64,000 nucleotides of DNA from Pseudomonas sp. KU43P (GCF_033095865.1 NZ_AP019365.1:779501-843500); one strand, 5' to 3'. Positions 42,053 through 51,595 are shown, counted from the first letter of the stretch. The notes: generated by a model not told the origin, from the sequence alone. Numbers and translations are program-made.

Positions 42053-42140
42053 CAGCCCAATCGCCGGCAAGCCGGCTCCCACAGGTACAGCAGCGCCGCT
42101 GGCATTGTGGGAGCCGGCTTGCCGGCGATTGGGGCGCGCA
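42053..42140. repeat. Inverted pair of REP sequences
   Basis: CAATCGCCGGCAAGCCGGCT ... AGCCGGCTTGCCGGCGATTG between the convergent gdhA and GreB-like genes. Confidence 0.88.
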
Positions 42141-42153
42141 GCGGCCCCGCCTT

Positions 42154-42651
42154 TCAGGCTTCAATGCCAATCTCGATGATCTCGATCGATTGATCCCCCG
42201 CAGGCCGCCGCCACACCACTTCATCCCCAGGCCCGGCGCCCAACAACGCGCTCCCAAGCGGCGAACCCCAATTGATCAGCCCCCGGCCAGCATCGGCCTC
42301 ATCCTCCCCAACCAGTTGCACCACATGCTCCTGGTCCTGCTCATCGACAAACCTCACCCGGCTACCAATCTGCACCTTGTCTGTCGAGGTGGCGGCAGGA
42401 ACCACCTGCGCGCTCTGCGCCCGAGCGCTGAAGTAGCGCAGATCGCGCTCGGTATCCGCCAGGCGCTGCTTGTCCGCACGATCACCCTGGGCCTGCAATT
42501 CACTGCGTAGTGCATTGAGCTCGGCCACACGCTCCTGCAGCTGGCGCAGGCCACTGGCGGTGACGTAGTTGGGCTGGTCGCTGACCCGCCGCTCCACCGG
42601 TTGATCGGCCTGGGCGGCGGCTTGGTCCTCGTTGACGAATGCTCGGCTCAT
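42154..42651 (-). CDS. GreA/GreB-family transcript cleavage factor-like protein
   Basis: 165 residues from ATG 42651, with AAGGAGG upstream. An N-terminal coiled coil (LRQLQERVAELNALRSELQA...KQRLADTERDLRYFSARAQSAQVV) is followed by the GreA/GreB C-terminal FKBP-like fold (VQIGSRVRFVDEQDQEHVVQLVGEDEADAGRGLINWGSPLGSALLGAGPGDEVVWRRP). Such proteins enter the RNA polymerase secondary channel. The coiled-coil tip lacks an obvious DD/E pair seen in full cleavage factors, so it may be a Gre-like regulator rather than true GreB. Pseudomonads carry this alongside GreA. Confidence 0.85.
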   Translation of the reverse strand: MSRAFVNEDQAAAQADQPVERRVSDQPNYVTASGLRQLQERVAELNALRSELQAQGDRADKQRLADTERDLRYFSARAQSAQVVPAATSTDKVQIGSRVRFVDEQDQEHVVQLVGEDEADAGRGLINWGSPLGSALLGAGPGDEVVWRRPAGDQSIEIIEIGIEA

Positions 42652-42719
42652 GGGTGGGCCTCCTTGTGCTGGAGACCATGGTGACAGGTCGCGGGTTTCA
42701 AGGAATGTCCGTTTACGAC

Positions 42720-43076
42720 CTACTCGTGGCGGTAGGCACGCGCCGCGTCGCGGTCTTTCTCCTGCTGCCATTCACGGTCACGCTCGTTCCAGTAGCGATC
42801 ACGGTACTGGCGCTCATCTTCGCTGTTCTTCATGGCGTTGCACTGGCGAAAACCGTCGTCCCAGCCGGTTTCGTACTGGCGGTTGTGCAGGTAGCGCGGA
42901 ACATCCTTGCGAAAGTCGCCGGCCATGGCCCCGGCCGCTTGGCGACCGCTGCTGCAGCCGTCCTGGAAGCCGTCGGCGTAGGAGGGGGGATAGCCTTGGC
43001 TGAGCATCTGCTCGTGGGTGGTTTCGCAACCGGAGAGCAACAAGGCAACGCATAAGCCGAACCAGTACCGCGACAT
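42720..43076 (-). CDS. Small lipoprotein, unknown function
   Basis: 118 residues. MSRYWFGLCVALLLSGCETT is a lipoprotein signal peptide (lipobox LSGC). The mature part has repeated GYPPSYADGFQDGCSSGRQAAG and YETGWDDGFRQC motifs, then a highly charged Arg/Glu tail (YRDRYWNERDREWQQEKDRD). It lies just upstream of the GreB-like gene, same strand. No function is assigned. Confidence 0.8.
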   Translation of the reverse strand: MSRYWFGLCVALLLSGCETTHEQMLSQGYPPSYADGFQDGCSSGRQAAGAMAGDFRKDVPRYLHNRQYETGWDDGFRQCNAMKNSEDERQYRDRYWNERDREWQQEKDRDAARAYRHE

Positions 43077-43188
43077 GACGTTCCAGAACCTCTGAGTGAT
43101 GCAGGAAAGTCTAGGTGGCCAGTTGTCGTGGAGCTGTCAAAACAGTGTCAAAGCGTCGCTTGGTTCACAGTGTTTTCAGTCCTGGCCC

Positions 43189-43275
43189 TATCGCCGGCAA
43201 GCCGGCTCCCACAGGTACAGCACAGTATTTGAAACCTGTGTTGTACCTGTGGGAGCCGGCTTGCCGGCGATAGGG
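43189..43275. repeat. Inverted pair of REP sequences
   Basis: TATCGCCGGCAAGCCGGCTC ... GAGCCGGCTTGCCGGCGATA, between the lipoprotein and DUF4105 genes. Confidence 0.9.
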
Positions 43276-43295
43276 CCAGTACAGTCAACCTCAAC

Positions 43296-45149
43296 TCAGT
43301 AGTGATACCACTTCAACTCCAGCATCACCTCATTCTGCGCCGTCGCCAAATGGCTGAACTCCCGCGAAGCACTCAGTCTCAGCCCCAGGTTCTGGCTGAT
43401 CTCCCACTGCTGGTTCAAGCTCACACTGCGCCGTACCTCACCATTGGTGAAGTAATCCCCCTTGGCCTCCAGCGTCATGTTGCCCAGCCCATTGCGCCAC
43501 AGCAGACCACCGTTGAATCCCGCTGCCGGGGCGATGAATTGCGAAAAGTCGTTGTGATGCTCGATTCGCACGGTGCCCAGCGCAAACCCCAGCAAGCCAT
43601 CGGCCAACTGCCAGGTACCGCCGGCGCCACCGTTCACATGGCTCACCAGCACCTCGTCGTCATGCTTGCCCGGCACCCGCTCCAGGCCGCCGGCCACTTG
43701 CCACGACCACGGCTTGAGCAGCTCGTTGCGCGGTGTCAGCGAACGGATGGTAGCCAGGTCCAGCCGTTGTACCTGCCAGTCATTGCCTTCGTACTGGCGC
43801 AACTTGAGCTGGAGGATCTCGATCTGCGCGCCCAGGGGGAAACCATAGGCGTTGTCATTGAGGTCGTGATAGGCCATGCGCAGGCCGTATTCGGCGTAGG
43901 CGCGGTCTTCACGGGTTCCGACCCCCAGCTGCCAGGTGCGCGAGTCATGCCCGTCCTCGGGCAGGCCGGGGCGTTCGATATCCAGCGGCGGCGGCGGGTT
44001 GCGGTTGATGGCCCGCAGCAATTCGAAGCTGCGCGCAGCCTGGCCAGGGTCGCGCTCCTGGCCATTGGCGCGGTAGCGCTCCAGGCGGTACGCGGCATCC
44101 TGCACCAGCGCCTGGCGCTCGCGGGGCAGGGCGGTGAAGGCAGGGCTTTGCAGTTGCGCGGTATCGGCGCTCACGGCCAGCACCTGGCGTTTTTCGTCGG
44201 CGTCCAGCGGCTCGGCACGGGCCAGCAGCTCGCGTTCGCGCGAAGGGCGGTAGGTTTCGCTGGCGACCAGGCCCGATTGTTTGACGGCCTTGACCGTGTC
44301 GGTGGGGATGGCAGTGATCGGGAACTGCGCGGTCAGGTCCAGGCTCGGGCGGGCCACCTGCAGCAGTTCCAGCAGGCGGTACGAGCAGTTTTCGTCGAAG
44401 AAGAAATAGTCGAACTGGATCTGCTTGAGTTCCCACACATGCTCGACCATGCGCCCGGTTTCTTCCGGCGTGAGGTCGAGCTGGTATTCCCACAGGTCGC
44501 GGTTTTCCAGGCTGCGGTATTCGGAGAGTTTTTCCTGGTAGGGCATCAGCGCAAACAGGCCGGGGTAGCCGCCCATCAGGCCTTTCCAGGCATACAGGAT
44601 GCTGTTGTCGCTGCCTTCGATGTAGGCACCGAAGTTGATCGCATAGCTCAGCAGCGTGGTGTCGTCGCTGCGGGTGTTGGCCTGGTCGATGCGCAGCAGG
44701 GTATGGCCGAACATCGAGGAGGGGCTGTTCAGGTAGGCCGCCGGGAAGATCAGCGCCGCGCTGTGCGGGTCGATCGACTGGTACCAGGTCTTGAATTCCT
44801 GGCAGTCCGGTTGCGGCAGGTCTTGCAGGTTCAGTTGCTCACGCAGCCAGCGGGTACGCGCGGGGAACACGCACTGGGCGTGTTTGTCACCCAGGCTGGC
44901 TGGGGCATAGAGCGCCTGCACCGTGGCCTGCAGCTCTTGATCGGGGTGGTGCGCGCCATCGTCGGCGAGGAAGAACGCGTCATCGTCCACATAGCTGCGC
45001 CAACCGCCGAGCTTGGCGGTTTCGTAATGGCCCAGGGCGATCCAGTAGGGGGTGTTGGCCAGTTGTTGCACACGGGTGGCGTCCAGCACCGGTGCAGCCT
45101 CAAGCGGGGCGCATACGCACAGCGCCAGGTAAGCGAAGCGTTTGAGCAT
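43296..45149 (-). CDS. DUF4105-family envelope protein
   Basis: About 617 residues, with a short signal peptide (MLKRFAYLALCVCAPLEA|AP). DUF4105 features: YLNSPSSMFGHTLLRID, LLSYAINFGAYIEGSDNS, ILYAWKGLMGGYPG, and FFDENCSYRLLELL with a probable catalytic Asn/Cys. The His in FGH and Cys in ENCSY suggest a papain-like NlpC/P60-type fold. The C-terminal third is beta-rich and ends in an aromatic KWYHY, like an outer-membrane barrel. I prefer ATG 45149; a TTG three codons earlier is possible. Next in line is a DUF3015 gene, same strand and upstream, so the pair probably forms an operon. Confidence 0.85.
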   Translation of the reverse strand: MLKRFAYLALCVCAPLEAAPVLDATRVQQLANTPYWIALGHYETAKLGGWRSYVDDDAFFLADDGAHHPDQELQATVQALYAPASLGDKHAQCVFPARTRWLREQLNLQDLPQPDCQEFKTWYQSIDPHSAALIFPAAYLNSPSSMFGHTLLRIDQANTRSDDTTLLSYAINFGAYIEGSDNSILYAWKGLMGGYPGLFALMPYQEKLSEYRSLENRDLWEYQLDLTPEETGRMVEHVWELKQIQFDYFFFDENCSYRLLELLQVARPSLDLTAQFPITAIPTDTVKAVKQSGLVASETYRPSRERELLARAEPLDADEKRQVLAVSADTAQLQSPAFTALPRERQALVQDAAYRLERYRANGQERDPGQAARSFELLRAINRNPPPPLDIERPGLPEDGHDSRTWQLGVGTREDRAYAEYGLRMAYHDLNDNAYGFPLGAQIEILQLKLRQYEGNDWQVQRLDLATIRSLTPRNELLKPWSWQVAGGLERVPGKHDDEVLVSHVNGGAGGTWQLADGLLGFALGTVRIEHHNDFSQFIAPAAGFNGGLLWRNGLGNMTLEAKGDYFTNGEVRRSVSLNQQWEISQNLGLRLSASREFSHLATAQNEVMLELKWYHY

Positions 45150-45222
45150 ATCGGGCAACTACTTCTAGACGATGCCGAAAAAGGCGAAACCCGCCCCGGG
45201 TTGGGGCGGGGAGTAGCTGCGC

Positions 45223-45711
45223 TTAGGCCTCGGTAGCGTACTTGGCCAGGCGTGGGTCGCTCTTGAGAACGGCCAGGGTGTTGCTGTGCACAGTTTCGGC
45301 AGTCACGTCGGCGCTGCTGAAGATCTGGTTGAAGTGCTGGTGGGTGACCGAGGCGAAGTAGCCGCGATCTTCCGGTGCCACGCCGAGGACCACGGCATAG
45401 GTGGTCAGGGCTTCGCCCTGGCCCATGGCCATGTCTTCGGACAGCTCGTTCATCATGCCGTTCATGGCGAACCAGGACTTGCCGCCATAGGTCAGCGAGG
45501 CCTTGGTAGAGCAGCCGTTGGTGCCGGAGGTCATGCCGAAGGTGGCGTTGCCGGAGGTGCCGTTGGTGGTGGAGGCCAGGAAGTGGGCCGGTGTGCCGCG
45601 CTGGCCTTCGAACAGCATGTTGCCCCAGCCGCAGTTCGGGCCACCTGGCGCTTCGGCCATGGCGTTGAGGGAGACCACGGTGAACAGAGTACCCAGAAGA
45701 ATCCGTTTCAT
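45223..45711 (-). CDS. DUF3015-family periplasmic protein
   Basis: 162 residues; signal peptide MKRILLGTLFTVVSLNAMA|EAPGGPNCGWGNM. The pattern GPNCGWGNMLFEGQRGTPAHFLASTTNGTSGNATFGMTSGTNGCS is the DUF3015 core, with two conserved cysteines. The function is unknown. It lies 74 bases before the DUF4105 gene on the same strand. Confidence 0.9.
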   Translation of the reverse strand: MKRILLGTLFTVVSLNAMAEAPGGPNCGWGNMLFEGQRGTPAHFLASTTNGTSGNATFGMTSGTNGCSTKASLTYGGKSWFAMNGMMNELSEDMAMGQGEALTTYAVVLGVAPEDRGYFASVTHQHFNQIFSSADVTAETVHSNTLAVLKSDPRLAKYATEA

Positions 45712-45965
45712 AGCATTTGTTCTCTATTTGTCTTAACCAAGGGTCAGGGTTTCTGGCAACTCGGTTGCCAAGTCGGGAAAGCGTTTCACCCACCCGCGCA
45801 GCTTGGAGTTTAGGCACGATCTAAAGGTTGCGTCATTCATTGCGAAAAATTTGCTTGTGAACTACCGCAGTGCGCCTGCGACATAAAGTCCCGTGGAGCC
45901 TTGCAACGCGCGCGCGGGCAGCGCCAGAATGCTGCGTATCTGCCCCGCCGAAGTAAGGAAACCCA

Positions 45966-48404
45966 ATGCCCGATCCTGTCGCTGCGCGCCTGCGTCTCGC
46001 GCCTGAAGCCCTGACCCGGCGTTTCTCCCCCGAGCAGTTTGCCTTTACCCATACCGACGATCTGGAGCCGTTTCGCGGAGTCCTGGGCCAGGAACGTGCT
46101 GTCGAGGCCCTGCAGTTCGGCGTGGCCATGCCACGCCCTGGCTACAACGTGTACGTGATGGGCGAGCCCGGCACCGGCCGCTTCTCGTTCGTCAAGCGCT
46201 ACCTCAAGGCCGAGGGCAAGCGCCAGCAGACCCCGGCCGATTGGGTCTACGTCAACCACTATGACGACACCCGTGAACCGCGTGCCCTGGAGCTGCCTTC
46301 GGGCAGTGCCGCGGAGTTCATCAGCGACATGGGCGGGCTGATCGACAACCTGTTGGCCACCTTCCCGGCGGTGTTCGAACACCCGTCCTACCAGCAGAAG
46401 AAAGGCGCCATCGACCGCGCCTTCAACCAGCGATATGACCGCGCCCTGGATGTGATCGAGCGTGCTTCGCTGGAAAAAGACGTGGCCCTGTACCGCGACG
46501 CCAGCAACGTTGCCTTCACCCCGATGGCCGACGGCAAGGCGCTGGACGAGGCCGAATTCGCCCAGTTGCCGGAAGAGGTGCGCGAGCAGTTCCACGAAGA
46601 CATTTCCCTGCTCGAAGAGCGCCTCAACGAGGAGCTGGCCAGCCTGCCGCAGTGGAAGCGTGAGTCGAACAACCAGCTGCGCCAGCTCAACGAAGAGACC
46701 ATCACCCTGGCCCTGCAGCCGTTGCTGGCGCCTCTGTCGGAAAAGTACGCCGAGAACGCGGCGGTATGTGCCTACCTGCAGTCCGTGCAGTTGAACCTGC
46801 TGCGCACGGTGGTCGAGCAGTTGGTGGATGACGCCAAGACCGACGCTGCGGCGCGCAAGCTGCTCGAAGAGCAGTACGCCCCGAGCCTGGTGGTGGGCCA
46901 CCACGCCGACGGCGGCGCGCCGGTGGTGTTCGAGCCGCACCCCACCTACGACAACCTGTTCGGCCGCATCGAATACAGCACCGACCAGGGCGCGCTTTAC
47001 ACCTCCTACCGCCAGCTGCGCCCGGGTGCGCTGCACCGTGCCAATGGCGGCTTTCTGATACTCGAAGCGGAGAAGATGCTCGGCGAGCCGTTCGTATGGG
47101 ATGCGCTCAAGCGCGCCCTGCAGTCGCGCAAGCTGAAGATGGAGTCGCCCCTGGGCGAGCTGGGCCGGGTCGCCACCGTCAGCCTGACCCCGCAGATGAT
47201 CCCGCTCAACGTCAAGCTGGTGATCATCGGCTCGCGCCAGTTGTACTACGCGCTGCAGGACCACGACTCGGACTTCCAGGAGATGTTCCGGGTGCTGGTG
47301 GACTTCGACGAAGACATGCCCATGGTCGACGAGAACCTGGAGCAGTTCGCGCAATTGCTGCGCACTCGCACCAACGAGGAGGGCATGGCGCCGCTGACCA
47401 GCGATGCAGTGGCGCGCCTGGCCACCTACAGCGCGCGCCTGGCGGAAAACCAGTCGCGGCTGTCGGCCCGTATCGGCGACCTGTTCCAGCTGGTCAGCGA
47501 GGCCGATTTCATTCGCCAACTGGCCAGTGACGAGATGACCGACGCCGGCCATATCGAGCGTGCGCTGAAGGCCAAGGCCACGCGTACCGGGCGTGTGTCG
47601 CAGCGGGTGCTCGACGACATGCTCGCCGGCATCATTCTGATCGACAGCGAAGGCGCGGCGATCGGCAAGTGCAACGGCCTCACCGTGCTGGAGGTGGGCG
47701 ACTCGGCGTTCGGCATGCCGGCGCGTATTTCCGCCACCGTCTACCCAGGCGGCAGCGGCATCGTCGACATCGAGCGTGAGGTCAACCTGGGCCAGCCGAT
47801 CCACTCCAAGGGGGTGATGATCCTCACCGGCTACCTGGGCAGCCGCTATGCCCAGGAGTTCCCCCTGGCGATTTCCGCGAGCATCGCGCTAGAACAGTCC
47901 TACGGTTACGTGGACGGTGACAGCGCCTCGCTGGGTGAGGCTTGCACGCTGATCTCGGCGCTGTCGCGCACTCCGCTCAAGCAGTGCTTCGCCATCACCG
48001 GCTCCATCAACCAGTTCGGTGAAGTGCAGGCGGTGGGTGGGGTCAACGAGAAGATCGAGGGCTTCTTCCGCCTCTGCGAAGCCCGTGGCCTGACCGGCGA
48101 GCAGGGGGTGATCATCCCGCGTGCCAACGTTGCGACCTTGATGCTCGATGAGCGTGTGCTGCAGGCGGTGGAGAATGGGCAGTTCCATGTGTACGCGGTC
48201 AGCCAGGCCGACGAGGCACTGAGCCTGCTGGTGGGCGAGGACGCCGGCGAGCTGGACGACAAGGGCCAGTTCACCGAAGGCAGCGTTAACGCCCGGGTGG
48301 TCGAGCGCCTGCGCGAGATCGCCGAGATGATCGGCGAGGAGGAGATCGAGAAGGCGGAAAAGGAGCGCCTGGAAGAGGTGATTGCCCAGGCCAAGCCGGC
48401 CTGA
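45966..48404 (+). CDS. Lon-like ATP-dependent protease (AAA_32 plus Lon C-terminal domain)
   Basis: 812 residues. The N-terminal ATPase has YVMGEPGTGRFSFVKRYL, where Walker A carries Arg after GTG, as is common in this subfamily. A helical inserted region follows, then the second ATPase part LRPGALHRANGGFLILEAEKML. The Lon protease domain has catalytic Ser in VDGDSASLGEACTLISALS (about 654) and Lys in VGGVNEKIEGFFRLC (about 697). It is distinct from classical Lon and lacks the LAN domain. It would degrade selected proteins in the cytoplasm. It is a single gene. Confidence 0.94.
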   Translation: MPDPVAARLRLAPEALTRRFSPEQFAFTHTDDLEPFRGVLGQERAVEALQFGVAMPRPGYNVYVMGEPGTGRFSFVKRYLKAEGKRQQTPADWVYVNHYDDTREPRALELPSGSAAEFISDMGGLIDNLLATFPAVFEHPSYQQKKGAIDRAFNQRYDRALDVIERASLEKDVALYRDASNVAFTPMADGKALDEAEFAQLPEEVREQFHEDISLLEERLNEELASLPQWKRESNNQLRQLNEETITLALQPLLAPLSEKYAENAAVCAYLQSVQLNLLRTVVEQLVDDAKTDAAARKLLEEQYAPSLVVGHHADGGAPVVFEPHPTYDNLFGRIEYSTDQGALYTSYRQLRPGALHRANGGFLILEAEKMLGEPFVWDALKRALQSRKLKMESPLGELGRVATVSLTPQMIPLNVKLVIIGSRQLYYALQDHDSDFQEMFRVLVDFDEDMPMVDENLEQFAQLLRTRTNEEGMAPLTSDAVARLATYSARLAENQSRLSARIGDLFQLVSEADFIRQLASDEMTDAGHIERALKAKATRTGRVSQRVLDDMLAGIILIDSEGAAIGKCNGLTVLEVGDSAFGMPARISATVYPGGSGIVDIEREVNLGQPIHSKGVMILTGYLGSRYAQEFPLAISASIALEQSYGYVDGDSASLGEACTLISALSRTPLKQCFAITGSINQFGEVQAVGGVNEKIEGFFRLCEARGLTGEQGVIIPRANVATLMLDERVLQAVENGQFHVYAVSQADEALSLLVGEDAGELDDKGQFTEGSVNARVVERLREIAEMIGEEEIEKAEKERLEEVIAQAKPA

Positions 48405-48567
48405 GTCAATAAATCGGCGCTGGCGGCCATGTGCTACCGTTCAGCGCCGGTTTTCCATCTTTCTGTGCCGTTCTTCTATGCTGGAACTTAAGGACGGCAT
48501 CAGCGTTCAGGATGGAAACAGCCTGGGGGTTTCAGGCTGAACAGGGCTCATTGGAGGGGACGCGGCC

Positions 48568-48906
48568 ATGCGCAACCTCAGCCTTACTCGCCAGTGCCTG
48601 GGCCTGGTGACCCGTATCGAATGCAGCATCCGTCCGCTGGCCGGGGACAACGGCATGTGGACCTTGCTGTTTGCCGCCGGCATGTCCGGTGAACAACCCT
48701 CGGCAATCAAGGCGCAGGGGCCTTTCCATGGGCCGCTGGTGGCCGAATCGGTGCTCAACGCCATCGTCGACAGCCTGACTCTGCACGGGTACCAGGTGAC
48801 CGAGGGGCCGCAGATCTGGACATTGCACCTGCAGGCGCAGTTGCGCCGCATCAATGGCGAGCGCTGTCGCAACTTGGGGGATTACCAGTTCCATCCTGAA
48901 ACCTGA
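48568..48906 (+). CDS. Small hypothetical protein
   Basis: 112 residues, [31 protein letters not shown] to [15 protein letters not shown] precedes the ATG. Soluble, no signal peptide. A compact alpha/beta protein by eye, beginning with several strands and a helix ([20 protein letters not shown]). No family is recognised. Confidence 0.75.
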   Translation: MRNLSLTRQCLGLVTRIECSIRPLAGDNGMWTLLFAAGMSGEQPSAIKAQGPFHGPLVAESVLNAIVDSLTLHGYQVTEGPQIWTLHLQAQLRRINGERCRNLGDYQFHPET

Positions 48907-49015
48907 CGGCGTCGCTTCGACAGATGCGGCAACAGGCCGCAGGCTTTTGCTGTCACAGGTGGCTGGCTATACTCGCGCTCGCTTTTCCAGTCACCTGACG
49001 AGTCCCAAACCCTCC

Positions 49016-49504
49016 ATGGAACGTATTCTCGAAAACGCGATGTATGCCTCGCGCTGGCTGCTCGCCCCTATCTACTTCGGTTTGTCCCTCGGCCTGCTGG
49101 CCCTGGCGCTGAAATTCTTCCAGGAAGTCATCCACGTCCTGCCCAACGTCTTCGCCCTGAGCGAAGCCGACCTGATCCTGGTGATCCTGTCGCTGATCGA
49201 CATGTCGCTGGTGGGCGGCCTGCTGGTGATGGTGATGATCTCCGGCTACGAAAACTTCGTGTCGCAGCTCGACATCGACGAGAGCAAAGAAAAGCTCAAC
49301 TGGCTGGGCAAGATGGACTCCTCGTCGCTGAAGATGAAGGTGGCCGCCTCGATCGTCGCGATTTCGTCCATTCACCTGCTGCGGGTGTTCATGGATGCGC
49401 AGAACATCTCCACCGATTACCTGATGTGGTACGTGATCATCCACATGACCTTCGTGGTGTCGGCGTTCTGCATGGGCTACCTGGACAAGCTCACCAAGCA
49501 CTGA
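49016..49504 (+). CDS. yqhA: YqhA/UPF0114 inner-membrane protein
   Basis: 162 residues with four membrane helices. The family start is [34 protein letters not shown], then [27 protein letters not shown] and [15 protein letters not shown]. It belongs to the TIGR00645/UPF0114 family of unknown role. The ATG at 49016 is chosen because the family start matches; the open frame upstream is not family-like. Confidence 0.9.
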   Translation: MERILENAMYASRWLLAPIYFGLSLGLLALALKFFQEVIHVLPNVFALSEADLILVILSLIDMSLVGGLLVMVMISGYENFVSQLDIDESKEKLNWLGKMDSSSLKMKVAASIVAISSIHLLRVFMDAQNISTDYLMWYVIIHMTFVVSAFCMGYLDKLTKH

Positions 49505-49542
49505 GCCCTTTACGGCCCCCACAGGAACAACACCTGACCCTG

Positions 49543-49570
49543 TGGGAGCCGGCTTGCCGGCGATGAGGCC
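49543..49570. repeat. Single REP sequence
   Basis: GTGGGAGCCGGCTTGCCGGC, after the yqhA stop; not paired. Confidence 0.75.
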
Positions 49571-49673
49571 AGCGCAGTCCAACTGACGAGCGGCGTCAGT
49601 TATGCCTTGTACTATCTCCCACCTTGTACAAAAAATGAGCACTCATGCCTGGTTCCACCAGCGAGGTGCTCCC

Positions 49674-49979
49674 ATGAACCTGCATCAGCTCAATACCGAG
49701 GCCAGGGCCGGCCATGTCGATGAAGTGAACCTGATCGCCATCGAAGGCGGCGACTACTTGATCGAGGCCCGAGTCAACGGCCGCGCCCACCCCTTGGATG
49801 ACACACGTGGCAAGCGCTTGCGGGTGCGTTCGGTGGAAGATGCGCGCAAGGTGCTGCAAACCATCCCAATGGTCTCCATGAACCTGGTGCACTGGTCGGT
49901 GCAGGATGAAATGTGCGGCATGGGCAGCCACCCGGAAGAAGACCTCAAGGTGCCGATTTCCCCGCGTTCGGCCTGGTAG
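49674..49979 (+). CDS. DUF6482-type small protein
   Basis: 101 residues, MNLHQLNTEARAGHVDEVNLIAIEGGDYLIEARVNG to ISPRSAW. The layout matches the small Pseudomonas DUF6482 proteins sometimes named metal ABC transporter ATPase, though there is no ATPase motif. The ATG at 49674 has GAGGTG upstream. No function is known. It lies just before the FKBP gene. Confidence 0.8.
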   Translation: MNLHQLNTEARAGHVDEVNLIAIEGGDYLIEARVNGRAHPLDDTRGKRLRVRSVEDARKVLQTIPMVSMNLVHWSVQDEMCGMGSHPEEDLKVPISPRSAW

Positions 49980-50064
49980 CTGCTCGCAGCGTCCCAGTGT
50001 GCTAGGCTGCTCGCCCTTTTCATCAAGGGCGCGGCTGCACTGCGCCCTGCAGTGGAGCACGACC

Positions 50065-50682
50065 ATGTCCGAACTCAACCTGTCCACCGACGAAACTCGC
50101 GTCAGCTACGGCATCGGCCGTCAGTTGGGCGGCCAACTGCGCGACAACCCGCCACCGGGCGTGAGCCTGGAAGCCATCTTGGCTGGCCTGACCGACGCCT
50201 TCAACGGCGCCGACAGCCGCGTCAGCGAAGCCGACCTGTCGGCCAGCTTCAAAGTCATCCGTGAAGTGATGCAAGCCGAAGCCGCTGCCAAGGCAGAAGC
50301 TGCCGCTGCCGCCGGCAAGGAATTCCTGGTCGAGAACGCCAAGCGTGATGGCATCACCACCCTGGCTTCGGGCCTGCAGTTCGAAGTGCTGACCGCAGGT
50401 GAAGGCGCTAAGCCGACCCGCGAAAGCAACGTTCGCACTCACTACCACGGCACCCTGATCGACGGCACTGTGTTCGACAGCTCGTACGATCGTGGTCAGC
50501 CGGCCGAATTCCCGGTGGGTGGCGTGATCGCTGGCTGGACCGAAGCCCTGCAGCTGATGAACGCTGGCAGCAAATGGCGCCTGTACGTGCCGAGCGAGCT
50601 GGCCTACGGCGCCCAAGGCGTCGGCAGCATCCCGCCGCACAGCGTGCTGGTGTTCGACGTCGAGCTGCTCGACGTTCTGTAA
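50065..50682 (+). CDS. fklB: FKBP-type peptidyl-prolyl isomerase (FklB/FkpA group)
   Basis: 205 residues. The N-terminal dimerisation helices (YGIGRQLGGQLRDNPPPGVSLEAILAGLTDAFNG) end in an Ala-rich helix. The FKBP domain follows: VRTHYHGTLIDGTVFDSSYDRGQPAEFPVGGVIAGWTEALQLMNAGSKWRLYVPSELAYG. There is no signal peptide, so it is cytoplasmic, like FklB. GGAG precedes the ATG. It speeds proline isomerisation in folding proteins. Confidence 0.94.
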   Translation: MSELNLSTDETRVSYGIGRQLGGQLRDNPPPGVSLEAILAGLTDAFNGADSRVSEADLSASFKVIREVMQAEAAAKAEAAAAAGKEFLVENAKRDGITTLASGLQFEVLTAGEGAKPTRESNVRTHYHGTLIDGTVFDSSYDRGQPAEFPVGGVIAGWTEALQLMNAGSKWRLYVPSELAYGAQGVGSIPPHSVLVFDVELLDVL

Positions 50683-50691
50683 GACCGCAAT

Positions 50692-50763
50692 CACCGGCAA
50701 GCCGGCTCCCACAAGGTATCGTGCACGCTGTGCGGTCACTGTGGGAGCCGGCTTGCCGGCGAT
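50692..50763. repeat. Inverted pair of REP sequences
   Basis: CACCGGCAAGCCGGCTCCCA ... TGGGAGCCGGCTTGCCGGCG between the convergent FKBP and small Fur-box-linked genes. Confidence 0.88.
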
Positions 50764-50773
50764 GTGTCCTACC

Positions 50774-51019
50774 TCAATTCCAGTCTGTTCCCCCAGGGCG
50801 CAACGCCCGTGCATAGCAGAACAGAAACAGGTTCCTTACCAGCTCCTTGAGCACCATCGGCTCGCTCGAACTCAACCCTTCAAAGTCCAGGTCGCCCTGG
50901 TCGCGCAGTTCATCCAACGCTTCTTCTTCGAGCACGGCGCACACTTCACCGGTTTCCCGGTGCAGGATGCGCAGGTAGGGGTGGGGGCGGTCCAGCCAGG
51001 CGTCTATCAGATAAGTCAT
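50774..51019 (-). CDS. Small protein linked to a Fur box, unknown function
   Basis: 81 residues, MTYLIDAWLDRPHPYLRILHRETGEVCAVLEEEALDEL to RPGGTDWN. AAGGAGA precedes the ATG. It corresponds in form to a short conserved Pseudomonas gene next to the FKBP and PhnA genes. A Fur-box-like palindrome lies 27-48 bases upstream, so it is probably induced by iron limitation. Confidence 0.8.
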   Translation of the reverse strand: MTYLIDAWLDRPHPYLRILHRETGEVCAVLEEEALDELRDQGDLDFEGLSSSEPMVLKELVRNLFLFCYARALRPGGTDWN

Positions 51020-51045
51020 GGCTATTCTCCTTGGATAGCAGTCCC

Positions 51046-51067
51046 AATGAGAATAATTCTTATTATC
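51046..51067 (-). promoter_or_regulatory. Fur-box-like palindrome
   Basis: AATGAGAATAATTCTTATTATC matches the AT-rich GATAATGATAATCATTATC pattern in most positions, just upstream of the leftward 81-aa gene. It probably binds Fur. Confidence 0.65.
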
Positions 51068-51101
51068 AGAATAGCAAGTGCCAATTGGCGAATTTGTGCA
51101 A

Positions 51102-51443
51102 TCAGACCTTTCGGACGAATTCCGACTTCAGCTTCATGGCGCCGATGCCGTCGATCTTGCAGTCGATGTCGTGGTCGCCGTCGCACAGGCGGATGTTCTT
51201 GACCTTGGTGCCGACCTTGACCACCAGGGACGAACCCTTGACCTTGAGGTCCTTGATCACGGTGACGGTATCACCGTCCTGCAGCACGTTGCCGACCGAG
51301 TCCTTTTTCACCACATCGTCGCTGGCGGCCTCGGCTTCGCCGCTGGCCGACCACTCGTGGGCGCATTCGGGGCAGATCAGCTGAGTGCCATCCTCATAGG
51401 TGTATTCGGAATTGCATTTCGGGCAGGCTGGCAGAGTGCTCAC
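51102..51443 (-). CDS. yjdM: PhnA/YjdM-type zinc ribbon protein
   Basis: 113 residues. The zinc ribbon is [21 protein letters not shown] near the N-terminus, then the SH3-like PhnA domain: [39 protein letters not shown]. Historically tied to alkylphosphonate use, but the phn operon is not nearby and the real role is unclear. The start has AAGGAAC upstream. Confidence 0.93.
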   Translation of the reverse strand: MSTLPACPKCNSEYTYEDGTQLICPECAHEWSASGEAEAASDDVVKKDSVGNVLQDGDTVTVIKDLKVKGSSLVVKVGTKVKNIRLCDGDHDIDCKIDGIGAMKLKSEFVRKV

Positions 51444-51524
51444 TTCGGTTCCTTAAACAGACAGGCGGTAAAGGCCCATATTGTATAAGGTTTTGTCAGG
51501 GAAATGTTTTGTCTGCACAAAAGC

Positions 51525-51579
51525 ATCGCGGATAAATCCGCTCCTACAACAACGCTGTAGGAGCGGATTTATCCGCGAT
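51525..51579. repeat. Perfect 24-bp inverted repeat, 7-base loop
   Basis: ATCGCGGATAAATCCGCTCC ... and its reverse complement, between the YjdM and IspB genes. Same family as the pair at 40467-40537. Confidence 0.85.
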
Positions 51580-51595
51580 CGAGAGCGACGCTATT

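Noticed and set aside
46140..46200. Degenerate Walker A (GEPGTGRF) in the Lon-like protease taken as a sign of inactivation
   Set aside because: Arg at this place is common in this Lon-like subgroup, and the Ser/Lys dyad and the rest are intact.
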